In this document: positions 1-7,761 of the stretch, piece by piece | How the letters are laid out: every line of letters starts with the position of its first letter | Numbering within the stretch: the first letter of the stretch is position 1 | NCBI GenBank assembly: GCA_029237815.1 | Contig: JAQZBP010000006.1 | Location: forward strand, 434,001 to 498,000 | DNA: 64,000 bases | Reading direction: 5' to 3' | Origin: Moraxellaceae bacterium | GTDB lineage: Bacteria > Pseudomonadota > Gammaproteobacteria > Pseudomonadales > Moraxellaceae | Position numbers and translations under genes: made by a program | The notes under the pieces: model-generated | The model's database searches: none | Seen by the model: the letters and a program-made list of their open reading frames with translations, nothing else | Told to the model about the DNA's origin: nothing

Positions 1-1
1 C

Positions 2-1063
2 CCGGTGGCGGCGAGCTGCACCGCCGCCGGCGGCACCTGGGTCGCGGGCGGCGTGCCGACGGGCCAGGCGGCCTTCGCCGCGCTGATCCGCGACGGCCAC
101 CTGCATGCCTACAACCAGCAGATCGAGGTGCGCGATCCGACCAGCGCGACGCCGACCTCCGTCTACGACTGGAGCCTGCTCTACACGCTCGGCAAGCTCG
201 ACGCCGACGTCCTGCTCTACCCGGAAGGCCGCGCGCCGGGCGTGACGCCCACCAGCACCGGCACCGGTCTCAAGGCCGACATCACGCTCACGGCGCAGTC
301 GCCCGGCCACTGGGCCAAGGCCAACAGCGCCAGCGCCGCCGTGCGCGCCACCGCCGGCGCCGGCTGGGCCACCAACACCCACTTCATGGTCGCCGACACC
401 CGCGTCGGCGGCGTTGCCGGGCAGCAGTACGGCGTCGGCCTCGTCAACGCCGACCTGCTCTGGGCCACGCGCAACCTCTACTTCCGCGTGGTGGGCAGCG
501 ACAGCGGCTATCCGCTGATGCCGGGCGGCCTCTGGCTGCAGACCGACACCAGCGCGCTCTACCATTTCCGCGGCGTGCTGGGCGGCGGCAACCTGCTCGA
601 CCTGTCCGCGCCCACGGGCGTCGCCCTGCTCGACCTGCGTCTCTCCACCAACCGCTTCATCTTTGCGCTGAGCCCGGTGGCACCGGTCGCGGGCGACGCG
701 CCCATCGGCTTCGCCGGCCTGCTGGACCTCGACGGCAGCACCTATCTCTCGCTGGGCGAGGTGTCGAGCCCGTCCAGCACCTTCCGGCTCTACGACCTGC
801 AGGGCCGCATCGGCTGGCGCAACGGCACGGTCAACCTGGTCTCGGGCCAGAACAGCGCGGACGGCCTGCCGCGTCTCGCCATCAGCAACGATCTGCTGTT
901 CGGCTCCTCCGCCAATTTCAGCGACCCCGGCGCGGCGAGCCCCACAGGCGGCGGCGCACCCCTGATCGGCCGGGTCGGTTTCGGCAGCGAGAACTTCGGC
1001 CGCTTCGTGCTGCCGGCCGGCGCCTGGCACAGCGAGGTCAGCCTGAAGATCCCGGGCACCTGA
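2..1063 (+). CDS. C-terminal part of an unrecognised secreted or surface protein (5' truncated)
   Basis: The reading frame is open from the first bases of the window and ends in TGA, so the real start lies upstream. The visible 350 or so residues are rich in Gly, Ala, Ser, Thr and Asp and show alternating hydrophobic/polar strands, as in beta-rich extracellular or outer-membrane-associated proteins. No catalytic motif, transmembrane helix or named domain is recognised. The C-terminus is a compact beta-like stretch ending in KIPGT. Some proteobacterial pilus-system or adhesin-like proteins have this composition, but that is only a resemblance. A lipoprotein hydrolase follows after 86 bases on the same strand. 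Coding potential is convincing; function is unknown. Confidence 0.6.
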   Translation, partial: PVAASCTAAGGTWVAGGVPTGQAAFAALIRDGHLHAYNQQIEVRDPTSATPTSVYDWSLLYTLGKLDADVLLYPEGRAPGVTPTSTGTGLKADITLTAQSPGHWAKANSASAAVRATAGAGWATNTHFMVADTRVGGVAGQQYGVGLVNADLLWATRNLYFRVVGSDSGYPLMPGGLWLQTDTSALYHFRGVLGGGNLLDLSAPTGVALLDLRLSTNRFIFALSPVAPVAGDAPIGFAGLLDLDGSTYLSLGEVSSPSSTFRLYDLQGRIGWRNGTVNLVSGQNSADGLPRLAISNDLLFGSSANFSDPGAASPTGGGAPLIGRVGFGSENFGRFVLPAGAWHSEVSLKIPGT

Positions 1064-1149
1064 ATTCGAAACGCCGCCGCCCTGCGCGGCGACCGCACAA
1101 CAAACGCGTCGCTCACGGACGCCAGAAGTACAAGCACCGGAGACCTGTC

Positions 1150-2838
1150 ATGTCGACCCCCTCGCGCCTCACCGCGCTCCTGCTCGTCGCCCTGCTGGGC
1201 GGCTGCACTTACCACACCCAGCCGCCGCGCATGCACTCCGCGAAGCAGGCCGTGTGGCCCAAGTACTACCACGCCGAGGTCGATGCGGAAGACGGCACCC
1301 GCATCCGCATGACGGTCTACCAGCCGGCGCTGAAGCCGGGGCAGACGGCGCCGCTGCTCATCCATGCGCACGGCTTTGCGCTGCACCGCATGAAGCGGCC
1401 GCTGTCGCTGTACGGACAGTTGCTGATCGCCGGCCGGATTGCCAAGGACGCCTGGAAGGACGGTTACTGGGTCATCAGCTTCGACCAGCGCGGCTTCGGC
1501 AACAGCGAGGGCAGCGTCGGCCTGATCCGGCCGGAGAAGGAAGGCCGCGACGTCTCGCGGGTGATCGACTGGGCCGTGCGCTACCTGCCGATTGCCTACC
1601 GCGACAACGACCCTGTCGTGGGCATGATCGGCGAGAGCTACGGCGGCGGCGTGCAGATGGCGGCGACCCTGGTGGACAAGCGCATCGACGCGCTGGTGCC
1701 GCTCACCACCTGGTCCAATCTCGACAAGGCGCTGTATCCCAACAATGTCGCCAAGACCGACTGGCTGACGCTGCTCGGCGCCGCGGGCTACGCGGTCAGC
1801 CCGCTCAGCATGGACAGCAACGTCGCCACGGGCACGCTGAGCGAAGTGTTCGGCAAGGGCGACCCCTGGCTGCGCAACCTGCTGCGCGCCAACAGCCTCG
1901 TCGAGCACTGCGGCGGCGCCGGCGGCCCGCAGGCCGACGCCCTGCTCATACAGGGCATGCGCGACGTGCTCTTCCCCTTCAACCAGGCGCTGGACGCGCG
2001 CCAGTGCTTCCAGCGCGCCGGGCGCGACGTGCGCCTGCTCGCCATCGAGCACGGCCACATGCTGCCGGGCTCGCAGTGGTACTGGGGCTTTCCGGTCTGG
2101 AATGCGCAAAGCGAGGTGACCTGCGACGGCAAGCGGCTGAAGACGGCCGCCATCATCCGCGACTGGCTGGACGGCAAGCTGCGCGGCAACGCCGCGGCGC
2201 TCGCGCGCGTGCCGTCGTTCTGCGTCACCGGCGATGCGGTCGCGGACGCGAAGCAGGCCCGCGGTGAAGTCGCGCTGCAGTGGCAGGCGCTGCCCAAGGT
2301 GCATGTCGGCAGCGGACTGGCCGGACGCATGGAATATGTCGCGCAGCCGCTCGACCGGCTCGGCAACCTGCTGCTGCCGGCGCGCCTGCCCAAGGACTGG
2401 CAGCAGCCTGGCAACGGCTGGCTGCGCCCGGCGCGCGTGCCGCTGTTCACGCCCGCAGAGCCGACCTGGATCGCCGGCGCGCCGCGCGTCGAGCTCACCT
2501 GCAGCGACACCGACCGCGAGAAAGCCGTGGTCTTCCTGCGCCTCGCGGTGTGGCGCCCCGGCGCCGGCAGCTACCGCGTGCTCAACGACCAGGTCACGCC
2601 GGTGCGCTGCCCGGGCAGCGAACCCTTCGAGGTGGAGCTCGCCGCGGTGCGCGCAAAACTCGCGGCAGGCGAGGTCCTCGGCCTGCTCGTCGAGGGCTAC
2701 AGCAACCAGTTCCGTCTCTCCGGCTCCGGCCTCGGCGTCGATGCCAGCGTGGCCGGCCGCATCGGCCTGCCACTCATTGCGCCGGAACCCGGCGCGCTGG
2801 CACGTCAGGACGCCCCGGCCAGCCCGCCCGGCAGCTGA
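1150..2838 (+). CDS. Lipoprotein alpha/beta hydrolase of the CocE/PepX (S15)-like type
   Basis: The 562-residue product starts with a lipoprotein signal peptide whose lipobox is LGGC, with Cys19 as the lipidation site. The +2 residue is Thr, so outer-membrane anchoring is likely. The hydrolase core shows the oxyanion HAHGF segment (about 72-76), FDQRGFGNS (111-119), the nucleophile elbow GESYGG with Ser163, an acid in QGMRD (Asp272) and a histidine in EHGH (301 or 303). A C-terminal region of about 180 residues looks like the beta-sandwich that follows the hydrolase in S15/CocE-type enzymes. It probably cleaves an ester or amide at the cell envelope; the substrate cannot be read from sequence. 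An ATG with GGAG upstream supports the start. Confidence 0.8.
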   Translation: MSTPSRLTALLLVALLGGCTYHTQPPRMHSAKQAVWPKYYHAEVDAEDGTRIRMTVYQPALKPGQTAPLLIHAHGFALHRMKRPLSLYGQLLIAGRIAKDAWKDGYWVISFDQRGFGNSEGSVGLIRPEKEGRDVSRVIDWAVRYLPIAYRDNDPVVGMIGESYGGGVQMAATLVDKRIDALVPLTTWSNLDKALYPNNVAKTDWLTLLGAAGYAVSPLSMDSNVATGTLSEVFGKGDPWLRNLLRANSLVEHCGGAGGPQADALLIQGMRDVLFPFNQALDARQCFQRAGRDVRLLAIEHGHMLPGSQWYWGFPVWNAQSEVTCDGKRLKTAAIIRDWLDGKLRGNAAALARVPSFCVTGDAVADAKQARGEVALQWQALPKVHVGSGLAGRMEYVAQPLDRLGNLLLPARLPKDWQQPGNGWLRPARVPLFTPAEPTWIAGAPRVELTCSDTDREKAVVFLRLAVWRPGAGSYRVLNDQVTPVRCPGSEPFEVELAAVRAKLAAGEVLGLLVEGYSNQFRLSGSGLGVDASVAGRIGLPLIAPEPGALARQDAPASPPGS

Positions 2839-3228
2839 GCGCTCAACGTAAACCGGTACGCCGACGACAGGGCGCGACGGCCGAAGCGGCGCGGCCGTCC
2901 GCAAGCGCAGCAGGGCAAGACCCCTGAGGTGGCGAGGGCCGGAGGGCGGCCTCCCGTTTCCCTGCGCCAGACGGATTGTTCGCCGGCGTAATTCAGGGCG
3001 TGGACGTCGCTGCCCGCCACCGGCCCGGGCGGACCAGGACATGGCCGTTCGCGCGCGATTCCTGCCGCAGCGACAGGCGCGTCGGCAGCCCTCGCCGGCA
3101 GCGCGGAGATCGCCGTCGTTGCCGCGCCAGAACCGCAACCATCCATTTCCTTGATTCACCTCAAGCAAGACGCACCTCTTCATCCCGCATTTGCTACCGC
3201 TCGGTAAGGCCTACCTCTGATGCGGGTA
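2839..3228. other. Intergenic stretch without a recognised gene
   Basis: About 390 bases separate the hydrolase stop from the putative pilin promoter. Open frames here are short, GC-driven and lack recognisable domains or good ribosome sites. I see no terminator with a T-tract and no repeat. The stretch could be the remnant of a lost gene or a long leader. Confidence 0.4.
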
Positions 3229-3257
3229 TTGTGAGAGCCAGCTCACACTTCTAGCGT
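3229..3257 (+). promoter_or_regulatory. Putative sigma-70-type promoter of pilin 1
   Basis: TTGTGA, a 17-base spacer and TAGCGT lie about 104 bases before the pilin ATG. The -10 element is a weak match, but TAGCGT recurs with a similar upstream hexamer before the other two pilin genes. No sigma-54 -24/-12 element with correct spacing was found, although pilin genes often have one. Confidence 0.3.
3232..3247 (+). promoter_or_regulatory. Candidate CRP/Vfr-family operator upstream of pilin 1
   Basis: The sequence reads TGAGA-N6-TCACA with AG at the centre, matching the TGNGA-N6-TCACA core of the Pseudomonas Vfr consensus. It is embedded in a perfect TGTGAG-N6-CTCACA inverted repeat (3230-3247). 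It overlaps the proposed -35/spacer region of the pilin promoter. Vfr is an established regulator of type IV pilus functions in Pseudomonas; regulation here is inferred. Confidence 0.35.
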
Positions 3258-3361
3258 TAACCGCGTAACACTTTTGTGGAATTTGCGCCAACTCTCGCCA
3301 CCTTCGCCCGTTCGTGGCGCGGGCTGTTGGCCCCTGAAATTTCTTTGCGGAGTTCAACGAT

Positions 3362-3811
3362 ATGAAAGCTGTGCAGCAGGGCTTCACCCTGATTGAACTG
3401 ATGATCGTGGTGGCCATCATCGGCATCCTGGCCGCGGTGGCCATTCCCGCCTATCAGGACTACACCGTGCGCGCCAAGGTGTCCGAGGGCCTGCAGCTCG
3501 CCAGCGGGGTCAAGACCACGATGGCGGAAACCCGGCTGTCGATGGGTCGCTGGCTCACCGGCGGCAATGCGTCCTACGGCCTGGCCAACTGGCAGAGCAT
3601 CAAGGGCAATAACGTGGCGGGCGTCGGCATCGTGCTGGGCGCTGACCCGCTCATCTCGATCGAGTATTCGAATGACTCGGCAATCCAGGGCAAGCGCCTG
3701 GGCCTGGCCCCGACCATCGGCAGCAATGCATCGATCGTCTGGAGCTGCACCAATCCCTGGACCGGCACAGCCGTGGACAACAAGTACCGGCCGTCCACCT
3801 GCCGCAACTGA
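3362..3811 (+). CDS. Type IV major pilin-like prepilin, copy 1
   Basis: The product has 149 residues. A short positively charged leader MKAVQQG is followed by [18 protein letters not shown], the class III signal cut by prepilin peptidase between Gly7 and Phe8, with Glu5 of the mature chain conserved. The following hydrophobic helix and the [18 protein letters not shown] segment are typical of PilA/PilE. Two C-terminal cysteines (WSC and STC) can form the D-loop disulfide. It resembles the two pilins at 5366 and 6135. The product should be assembled by a type IV pilus machine encoded elsewhere. An ATG with GGAG upstream supports the start. A terminator follows. Confidence 0.93.
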   Translation: MKAVQQGFTLIELMIVVAIIGILAAVAIPAYQDYTVRAKVSEGLQLASGVKTTMAETRLSMGRWLTGGNASYGLANWQSIKGNNVAGVGIVLGADPLISIEYSNDSAIQGKRLGLAPTIGSNASIVWSCTNPWTGTAVDNKYRPSTCRN

Positions 3812-3915
3812 TTCGCCTGGCGCAGCCGGACAGCCCGCGCCGGCGGGCTGTCTCATTTCTGCCACGGTGCCGTGGCGTCTCGCCCCCGGGCAGGTCGCCG
3901 CATCGCCCAGGCAAT

Positions 3916-3944
3916 AAAAAAGCCCCGCAGTGCGGGGCTTTTTT
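3916..3944. terminator. Bidirectional intrinsic terminator (pilin 1 / lipase)
   Basis: An A-tract, a GC-rich stem AGCCCCGC / GCGGGGCT with a 3-base loop, and a T-tract lie between two convergent genes, so it can act in both directions. Confidence 0.9.
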
Positions 3945-3957
3945 ATTAAGCGGGTCC

Positions 3958-4962
3958 TTACAGACCGAGGTTCTTCAGGCGGTTGGCCTGGCTGCGGAAC
4001 ACGGCCTTCGGATCGGTTTCGAAGAGGCTGGTCAGGCCCATGACCTGATTCACTTCGTCGAGGTGGTTCATGAAGTAGTTGTCGCGTATCACCTTGCCGA
4101 GATGGCTGGAGCAGCGACCCACGAGGCCGTCATTGGGCTCCGGGAACACGAGGCCGAGGGCGGCCAGCGGCACGTCGACCAGGTCGAGCGCGTTGGTCAG
4201 GTGGCCGGTGCCGCTCCAGGAGAAGTAGCGCACGCCGTTCACGCTGTAGGCGCCTTCCGCGCAACGGTTGGTGGCGGCCGGGATGCCGGCCGGGAAGCGG
4301 CGCGTGAAATCGGCGGAGCCGGCCGTGGTCAGCGAGGCGAGGCCCGCCAGCGCATCCTGGCGGTATTCCTGGCCGGAGAGGATGTCGACCAGCGAGAAGA
4401 AGCCGTTCACGACACCGGCCAGGATCGGCTCGGCGATGGGGCCGAGGCCCGGGATCTCGCGGGCGCCATTGATCACGTCGGCTACCGGGGAGCCGCCGTT
4501 GGGGCCACCAACGGCCGTGGCGGACGCGATGCGGGCGGGCATCACGCCGGCCACGTAGCGGATGGAGTGGCTGCCGTGGCTGTGGCCGATCAGGTTGACC
4601 TTGGGCTGGCCGGTGATGGCCAGGATCATCTGTACCTGGCCGAGCAGCTGCTCGCCGCGCGCTTCGGAGGAGCTGAAGGAGGCGACCTGGGTCACGTAGA
4701 CGCTGGCGCCGTTCTTGGCCAGGTCCTGGGGAATGCCGTACCAGTAGTCCAGCGGGCCGATCTTGGAGAAACCGGCCATGCCGTGGGCCAGCACGATGGG
4801 GAATTTGGTCTTGGCGTAGGTGGTCTTTTCCCAGAACCAGGTGAAGACGTCTTCGCTCTTGCAGCTGGTGGCGTTGCAGATCTGGTAGTCGACGGCCTGG
4901 GCGGCGCCGCTGGTGAACAGGGCGGTGGCGGCGAGCAGTCCGGCGGTGAGGGTGCGCTTCAT
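3958..4962 (-). CDS. lipA: Secreted triacylglycerol lipase, Pseudomonas/Burkholderia LipA family (subfamily I.1/I.2)
   Basis: The 334-residue enzyme begins with MKRTL and a Sec signal peptide cut after AQA (residue 23). The start is chosen because an AGAGGAAG ribosome site lies just upstream and the signal peptide begins there. The oxyanion segment is AHGM (59-62). The nucleophile elbow is GHSHG with Ser128. Asp278 (NDGLV) and His300 (MNHLD) complete the triad, and Cys234/Cys284 correspond to the family's conserved disulfide. The family hydrolyses long-chain triacylglycerols outside the cell and is normally exported by type II secretion with help from a membrane foldase (Lif). No foldase gene is adjacent; pilin genes flank it instead. 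Confidence 0.92.
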   Translation of the reverse strand: MKRTLTAGLLAATALFTSGAAQAVDYQICNATSCKSEDVFTWFWEKTTYAKTKFPIVLAHGMAGFSKIGPLDYWYGIPQDLAKNGASVYVTQVASFSSSEARGEQLLGQVQMILAITGQPKVNLIGHSHGSHSIRYVAGVMPARIASATAVGGPNGGSPVADVINGAREIPGLGPIAEPILAGVVNGFFSLVDILSGQEYRQDALAGLASLTTAGSADFTRRFPAGIPAATNRCAEGAYSVNGVRYFSWSGTGHLTNALDLVDVPLAALGLVFPEPNDGLVGRCSSHLGKVIRDNYFMNHLDEVNQVMGLTSLFETDPKAVFRSQANRLKNLGL

Positions 4963-5289
4963 GTGAACTTCCTCTCTTTGTTGTTCGTGTCCCTCCAGAC
5001 ATCCGCGACGAGCGCTTGGCAGGGGACAGGTTCTTGTTCTGGGCCGGGTGCATCGGGGCACCGCGTTCAGTGGGCACACGATAGGCGGACGGCCCGGTCG
5101 CGCTAAGTGGCAAAAAGGACACCCGGTTAACCGGACAGGACAACCCCCCGTCTGCCGACGGGCGGCGAGGGCGCCGGGAAACGACCGCCCGGGGTCCTCT
5201 GGATACCGCCGGCCCCCTCCGGAGAGCGCCAGCCGGAGGCGCGCGACGCCTGCTGTCGCCTATCGGCCCGCTCACCCCCTTCCGGGATA
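4963..5289. other. Divergent intergenic region between lipase and pilin 2
   Basis: The first bases carry the lipase ribosome site on the minus strand. The rest is GC-rich with no convincing gene. It must hold the lipase promoter, but I cannot place -10/-35 elements with confidence. Confidence 0.4.
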
Positions 5290-5319
5290 TTGCTGCCGTG
5301 CCCCCGGCGGCTCTAGCGT
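5290..5319 (+). promoter_or_regulatory. Putative promoter of pilin 2
   Basis: TTGCTG, an 18-base spacer and TAGCGT end 46 bases before the ATG. TAGCGT is shared with the regions upstream of pilins 1 and 3. The match to consensus is weak. Confidence 0.28.
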
Positions 5320-5365
5320 CGCGAAACGGCGGTGTGCCGTCCCGGCGCCAGCGAGGACTCTCCGG

Positions 5366-5818
5366 ATGCGTACCCCCAAAGGCTTCACCCTGATCGAGCT
5401 GATGATCGTGGTCGCGATCATCGGCATCCTGGCCGCGGTGGCGATTCCCGCCTACCAGGACTACACGGTGCGCTCGAAGGTGTCCGAAGGGCTGCAACTC
5501 GCCGCCGGCGCCAAGACCACCGTCTCGGAAACGCGCATGTCGCTCGGACGCTGGCTGGCCGGCAGCAATGCCTCCTACGGCCTGGCGAATGCCTGGAGCA
5601 TCTCCGGCAACAACGTCGCCGCCGTGCATGTCGTGAACGGCCCCTTCGGCCACATCGTCATCTACTACACCAACGAGAATGCCATCCGCGGCAAGCGCCT
5701 CTATCTGCTCCCGACCCTCAATGACTACGCGTCGGTCGTCTGGGGCTGCGGCTCGCCCGATATTCCGGGCAAGTACCTGCCCGCCAATTGCCGCGACAAT
5801 CCGAATACGCCGTTGTAA
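5366..5818 (+). CDS. Type IV major pilin-like prepilin, copy 2
   Basis: The product has 150 residues. The start is placed at the ATG giving MRTPKG followed by [18 protein letters not shown], because the prepilin leader must be short; a much longer in-frame extension upstream is spurious. Cleavage is expected between Gly6 and Phe7. The N-terminal half is nearly the same as copies 1 and 3, while the central and C-terminal parts differ. The C-terminal cysteine pair (WGC and ANC) encloses a D-loop ending KYLPANCR, as in copy 3. It is probably an alternative pilin subunit. Confidence 0.92.
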   Translation: MRTPKGFTLIELMIVVAIIGILAAVAIPAYQDYTVRSKVSEGLQLAAGAKTTVSETRMSLGRWLAGSNASYGLANAWSISGNNVAAVHVVNGPFGHIVIYYTNENAIRGKRLYLLPTLNDYASVVWGCGSPDIPGKYLPANCRDNPNTPL

Positions 5819-6022
5819 TGGCGCCGCAGGCGGATGAGGGCAGGCGGGCCTGACTCCGGGAGCGCGGCACCGGCACGGTCCCCGCCGTCTGCTGCCGCAG
5901 CGGCGGAGCATGGCGCGGGCACCGGCCGCGTAACCCGCTACGCTGGTATGCGGCGCCCGCTGCCTTTCATCCCTCAAAGCCGCCACTGGATACGTTTCCG
6001 TGGGGCGCGCACGGGGCCTTGC
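5819..6022. other. Spacer between pilins 2 and 3
   Basis: About 200 GC-rich bases precede the proposed pilin 3 promoter, with no supported gene and no clear intrinsic terminator. Together with the leader of pilin 3 the gene-free gap is 316 bases. Confidence 0.4.
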
Positions 6023-6051
6023 TTGTCGCCCGCAGGTGCCTGCCGTAGCGT
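6023..6051 (+). promoter_or_regulatory. Putative promoter of pilin 3
   Basis: TTGTCG, a 17-base spacer and TAGCGT lie 83 bases before the ATG. This is the third occurrence of the TAGCGT element upstream of a pilin gene in this cluster. Experimental support is lacking. Confidence 0.28.
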
Positions 6052-6134
6052 CAAGGCCCGAGGACGCGGCAGCCCGGCGACGCAATGACCGGGCGGCCAT
6101 CTATTGCAACGCCTGAGCAGGGAGCAAAGAGGAA

Positions 6135-6584
6135 ATGAGCAGTTCGCAGAGTGGCTTTACCCTGATCGAGCTGATGATCGTCGTGGCGATCATCGGCATC
6201 CTGGCCGCGGTGGCGGTTCCTGCCTACCAGGACTACACCGTGCGCACCAAGGTGTCCGAAGGGCTGCAGCTCGCCGCCGGCGCCAAGACCACCATTGCGG
6301 AAACGCGGATGTCCGTCGGGCGCTGGCTCACCGGCGGCAATGAGTCCTATGGTCTGGCGTCGGCTTACAGCATCCAGGGCAACAACGTGGTGGCCGTCAC
6401 GGTGGTGATCGGTCCGCCCAGCCATATCGGCATCACCTACACCAACGACGTCGCCATCCAGGGCAAGCGGCTGTACCTGGTGCCCACGACGGGAAGCAAC
6501 TCCTCCATCATCTGGAGCTGTGGCTCCACCGAGATCGCGCACAAGTATCTGCCCGCCAACTGCCGCAAGGACCCGTGGACATGA
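6135..6584 (+). CDS. Type IV major pilin-like prepilin, copy 3
   Basis: The product has 149 residues with leader MSSSQSG cut before Phe8 and the usual [18 protein letters not shown] helix. An AAAGAGGAA ribosome site immediately precedes the ATG. From [13 protein letters not shown] through the middle it follows copy 2 closely, and its C-terminal cysteine loop (WSC...KYLPANC) is of the copy 2 type. The first part of the gene shares long identical DNA with the other copies. An AraC-type regulator starts 78 bases downstream on the same strand. Confidence 0.93.
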   Translation: MSSSQSGFTLIELMIVVAIIGILAAVAVPAYQDYTVRTKVSEGLQLAAGAKTTIAETRMSVGRWLTGGNESYGLASAYSIQGNNVVAVTVVIGPPSHIGITYTNDVAIQGKRLYLVPTTGSNSSIIWSCGSTEIAHKYLPANCRKDPWT

Positions 6585-6662
6585 GTACGGGCTCTCGCAC
6601 GCAGCATGGCCGCGACGGCGCCTCATCCACGATCCGTCCCAACCACCTGACGTAATGCCCGC

Positions 6663-7712
6663 GTGGACATGACGGACGCTCCCCCGCCCAGCCAGCAGGT
6701 CATCTCCGCACTCGTGGTGCAGCAGTGCATCCGCCTGGCGAAGTCGCGGGGCATGGCGACGGACAGCTTTCTCAAGGGCGCCGGCATCACGCGCGAGCAG
6801 CTTGCACTGCCGCATGTGCAACTGCCCTTCCTGCCGGTGCAGCAGCAGCTGCGCCGCGTGCTGGAGGAAATGCAGGATCCGCTGATCGGCCTGCGCATCT
6901 CCGCGCTCATCAATCTCGCCACGCTCGGCGTGCTGGGCTATGCGCTACAGACCAGCAGCACGCTGCAGGACCTGATCGCCACCACCCTCCGCTTCGACCT
7001 GCTGCTCAGCAACGTGGGCCATAGCTGGGAGCGCAGGGAGGGCAACACGGCGCTCTGGGGCTGGGACTGCCACATCGAGGACGAACTCGTGCGGCGCCAC
7101 GCCGTCGACTGCGTGATCGGCTGTCGCGCCTTGATGATGGTGAACCTGCTGCGCCGCCGCTCGACCTCGCCGGTGCTGGGCGTGCGCTTCGCGCACAGCG
7201 CGCCGAAGGACCCGGAGCTGTTGCGCGAATACGAGAATTTCTTCGGCTGCCCCGTGCTGTTCAACCAGAAGGAATCGGCGCTGCTGATCGCGCCCGATGC
7301 GCTGCCCCAGACGCTCTCCCTCGCCGACCCCGAGCTGCACAGCCGGCTTGAGGAGCACGCCAGCCTGCTGCTCAACAAGCGCGTCGGCAGCGTCACGCTG
7401 GTCGACCAGGTGCGCGGCGCCGTGCGCGGTCGGCTGGTGCAGGGCACGGCGCCGACGCGCGAGGAAATCGCCGGGTCACTCGGCATGAGCGGGCGCACCC
7501 TGCATCGCCGCCTGCAGGAGGACGGCTCCAGTTTCCGCGAGATCCTCGACGACATCCGCCTGCAGCTCGCGCGCGACTACCTGCGCGACTCGGCGCTCAC
7601 GGTGGAGGCGATCGCGCAGAAGCTGGGCTTCCAGGAAAGCCAGTCCTTCATCCGCTGGTTCCGGCCGCTGGCCGGCACCACGCCCGGCGAATTCCGCCAG
7701 CAGGCCCTGTAG
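6663..7712 (+). CDS. AraC-family transcriptional regulator with an arabinose-binding-type N-terminal domain
   Basis: The product has about 349 residues. It starts at GTG 6663 or at the in-frame ATG 6669; neither has a strong ribosome site. Residues of roughly 25-215 resemble the long N-terminal ligand/dimerisation domain found in OruR/ArgR-like AraC proteins. The C-terminal 100 residues are a double helix-turn-helix (SLGMSGRTLHRRLQEDGSSF and IAQKLGFQESQSFIRWF). Such regulators often control lipid, ester or amino-acid catabolism genes. Proximity to the pilin-lipase cluster makes those genes candidate targets, but no operator was identified. Confidence 0.85.
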   Translation: MDMTDAPPPSQQVISALVVQQCIRLAKSRGMATDSFLKGAGITREQLALPHVQLPFLPVQQQLRRVLEEMQDPLIGLRISALINLATLGVLGYALQTSSTLQDLIATTLRFDLLLSNVGHSWERREGNTALWGWDCHIEDELVRRHAVDCVIGCRALMMVNLLRRRSTSPVLGVRFAHSAPKDPELLREYENFFGCPVLFNQKESALLIAPDALPQTLSLADPELHSRLEEHASLLLNKRVGSVTLVDQVRGAVRGRLVQGTAPTREEIAGSLGMSGRTLHRRLQEDGSSFREILDDIRLQLARDYLRDSALTVEAIAQKLGFQESQSFIRWFRPLAGTTPGEFRQQAL

Positions 7713-7761
7713 GCCGTCCCCGCGTAGCGGGACGCCAAGGCAGCATCCGTGCCGGCAAGCG

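Noticed and set aside
790-3183. A 797-codon minus-strand frame over the lipoprotein hydrolase and neighbours.
   Set aside because: Spans the whole hydrolase in antisense; low-complexity Arg/Ala/Val/Gln composition and no domain.
3310-3340. Sigma-54 promoter before pilin 1 (TGGCGC...TTGGC).
   Set aside because: The GG and GC elements are 12 bases apart, not the required 10.
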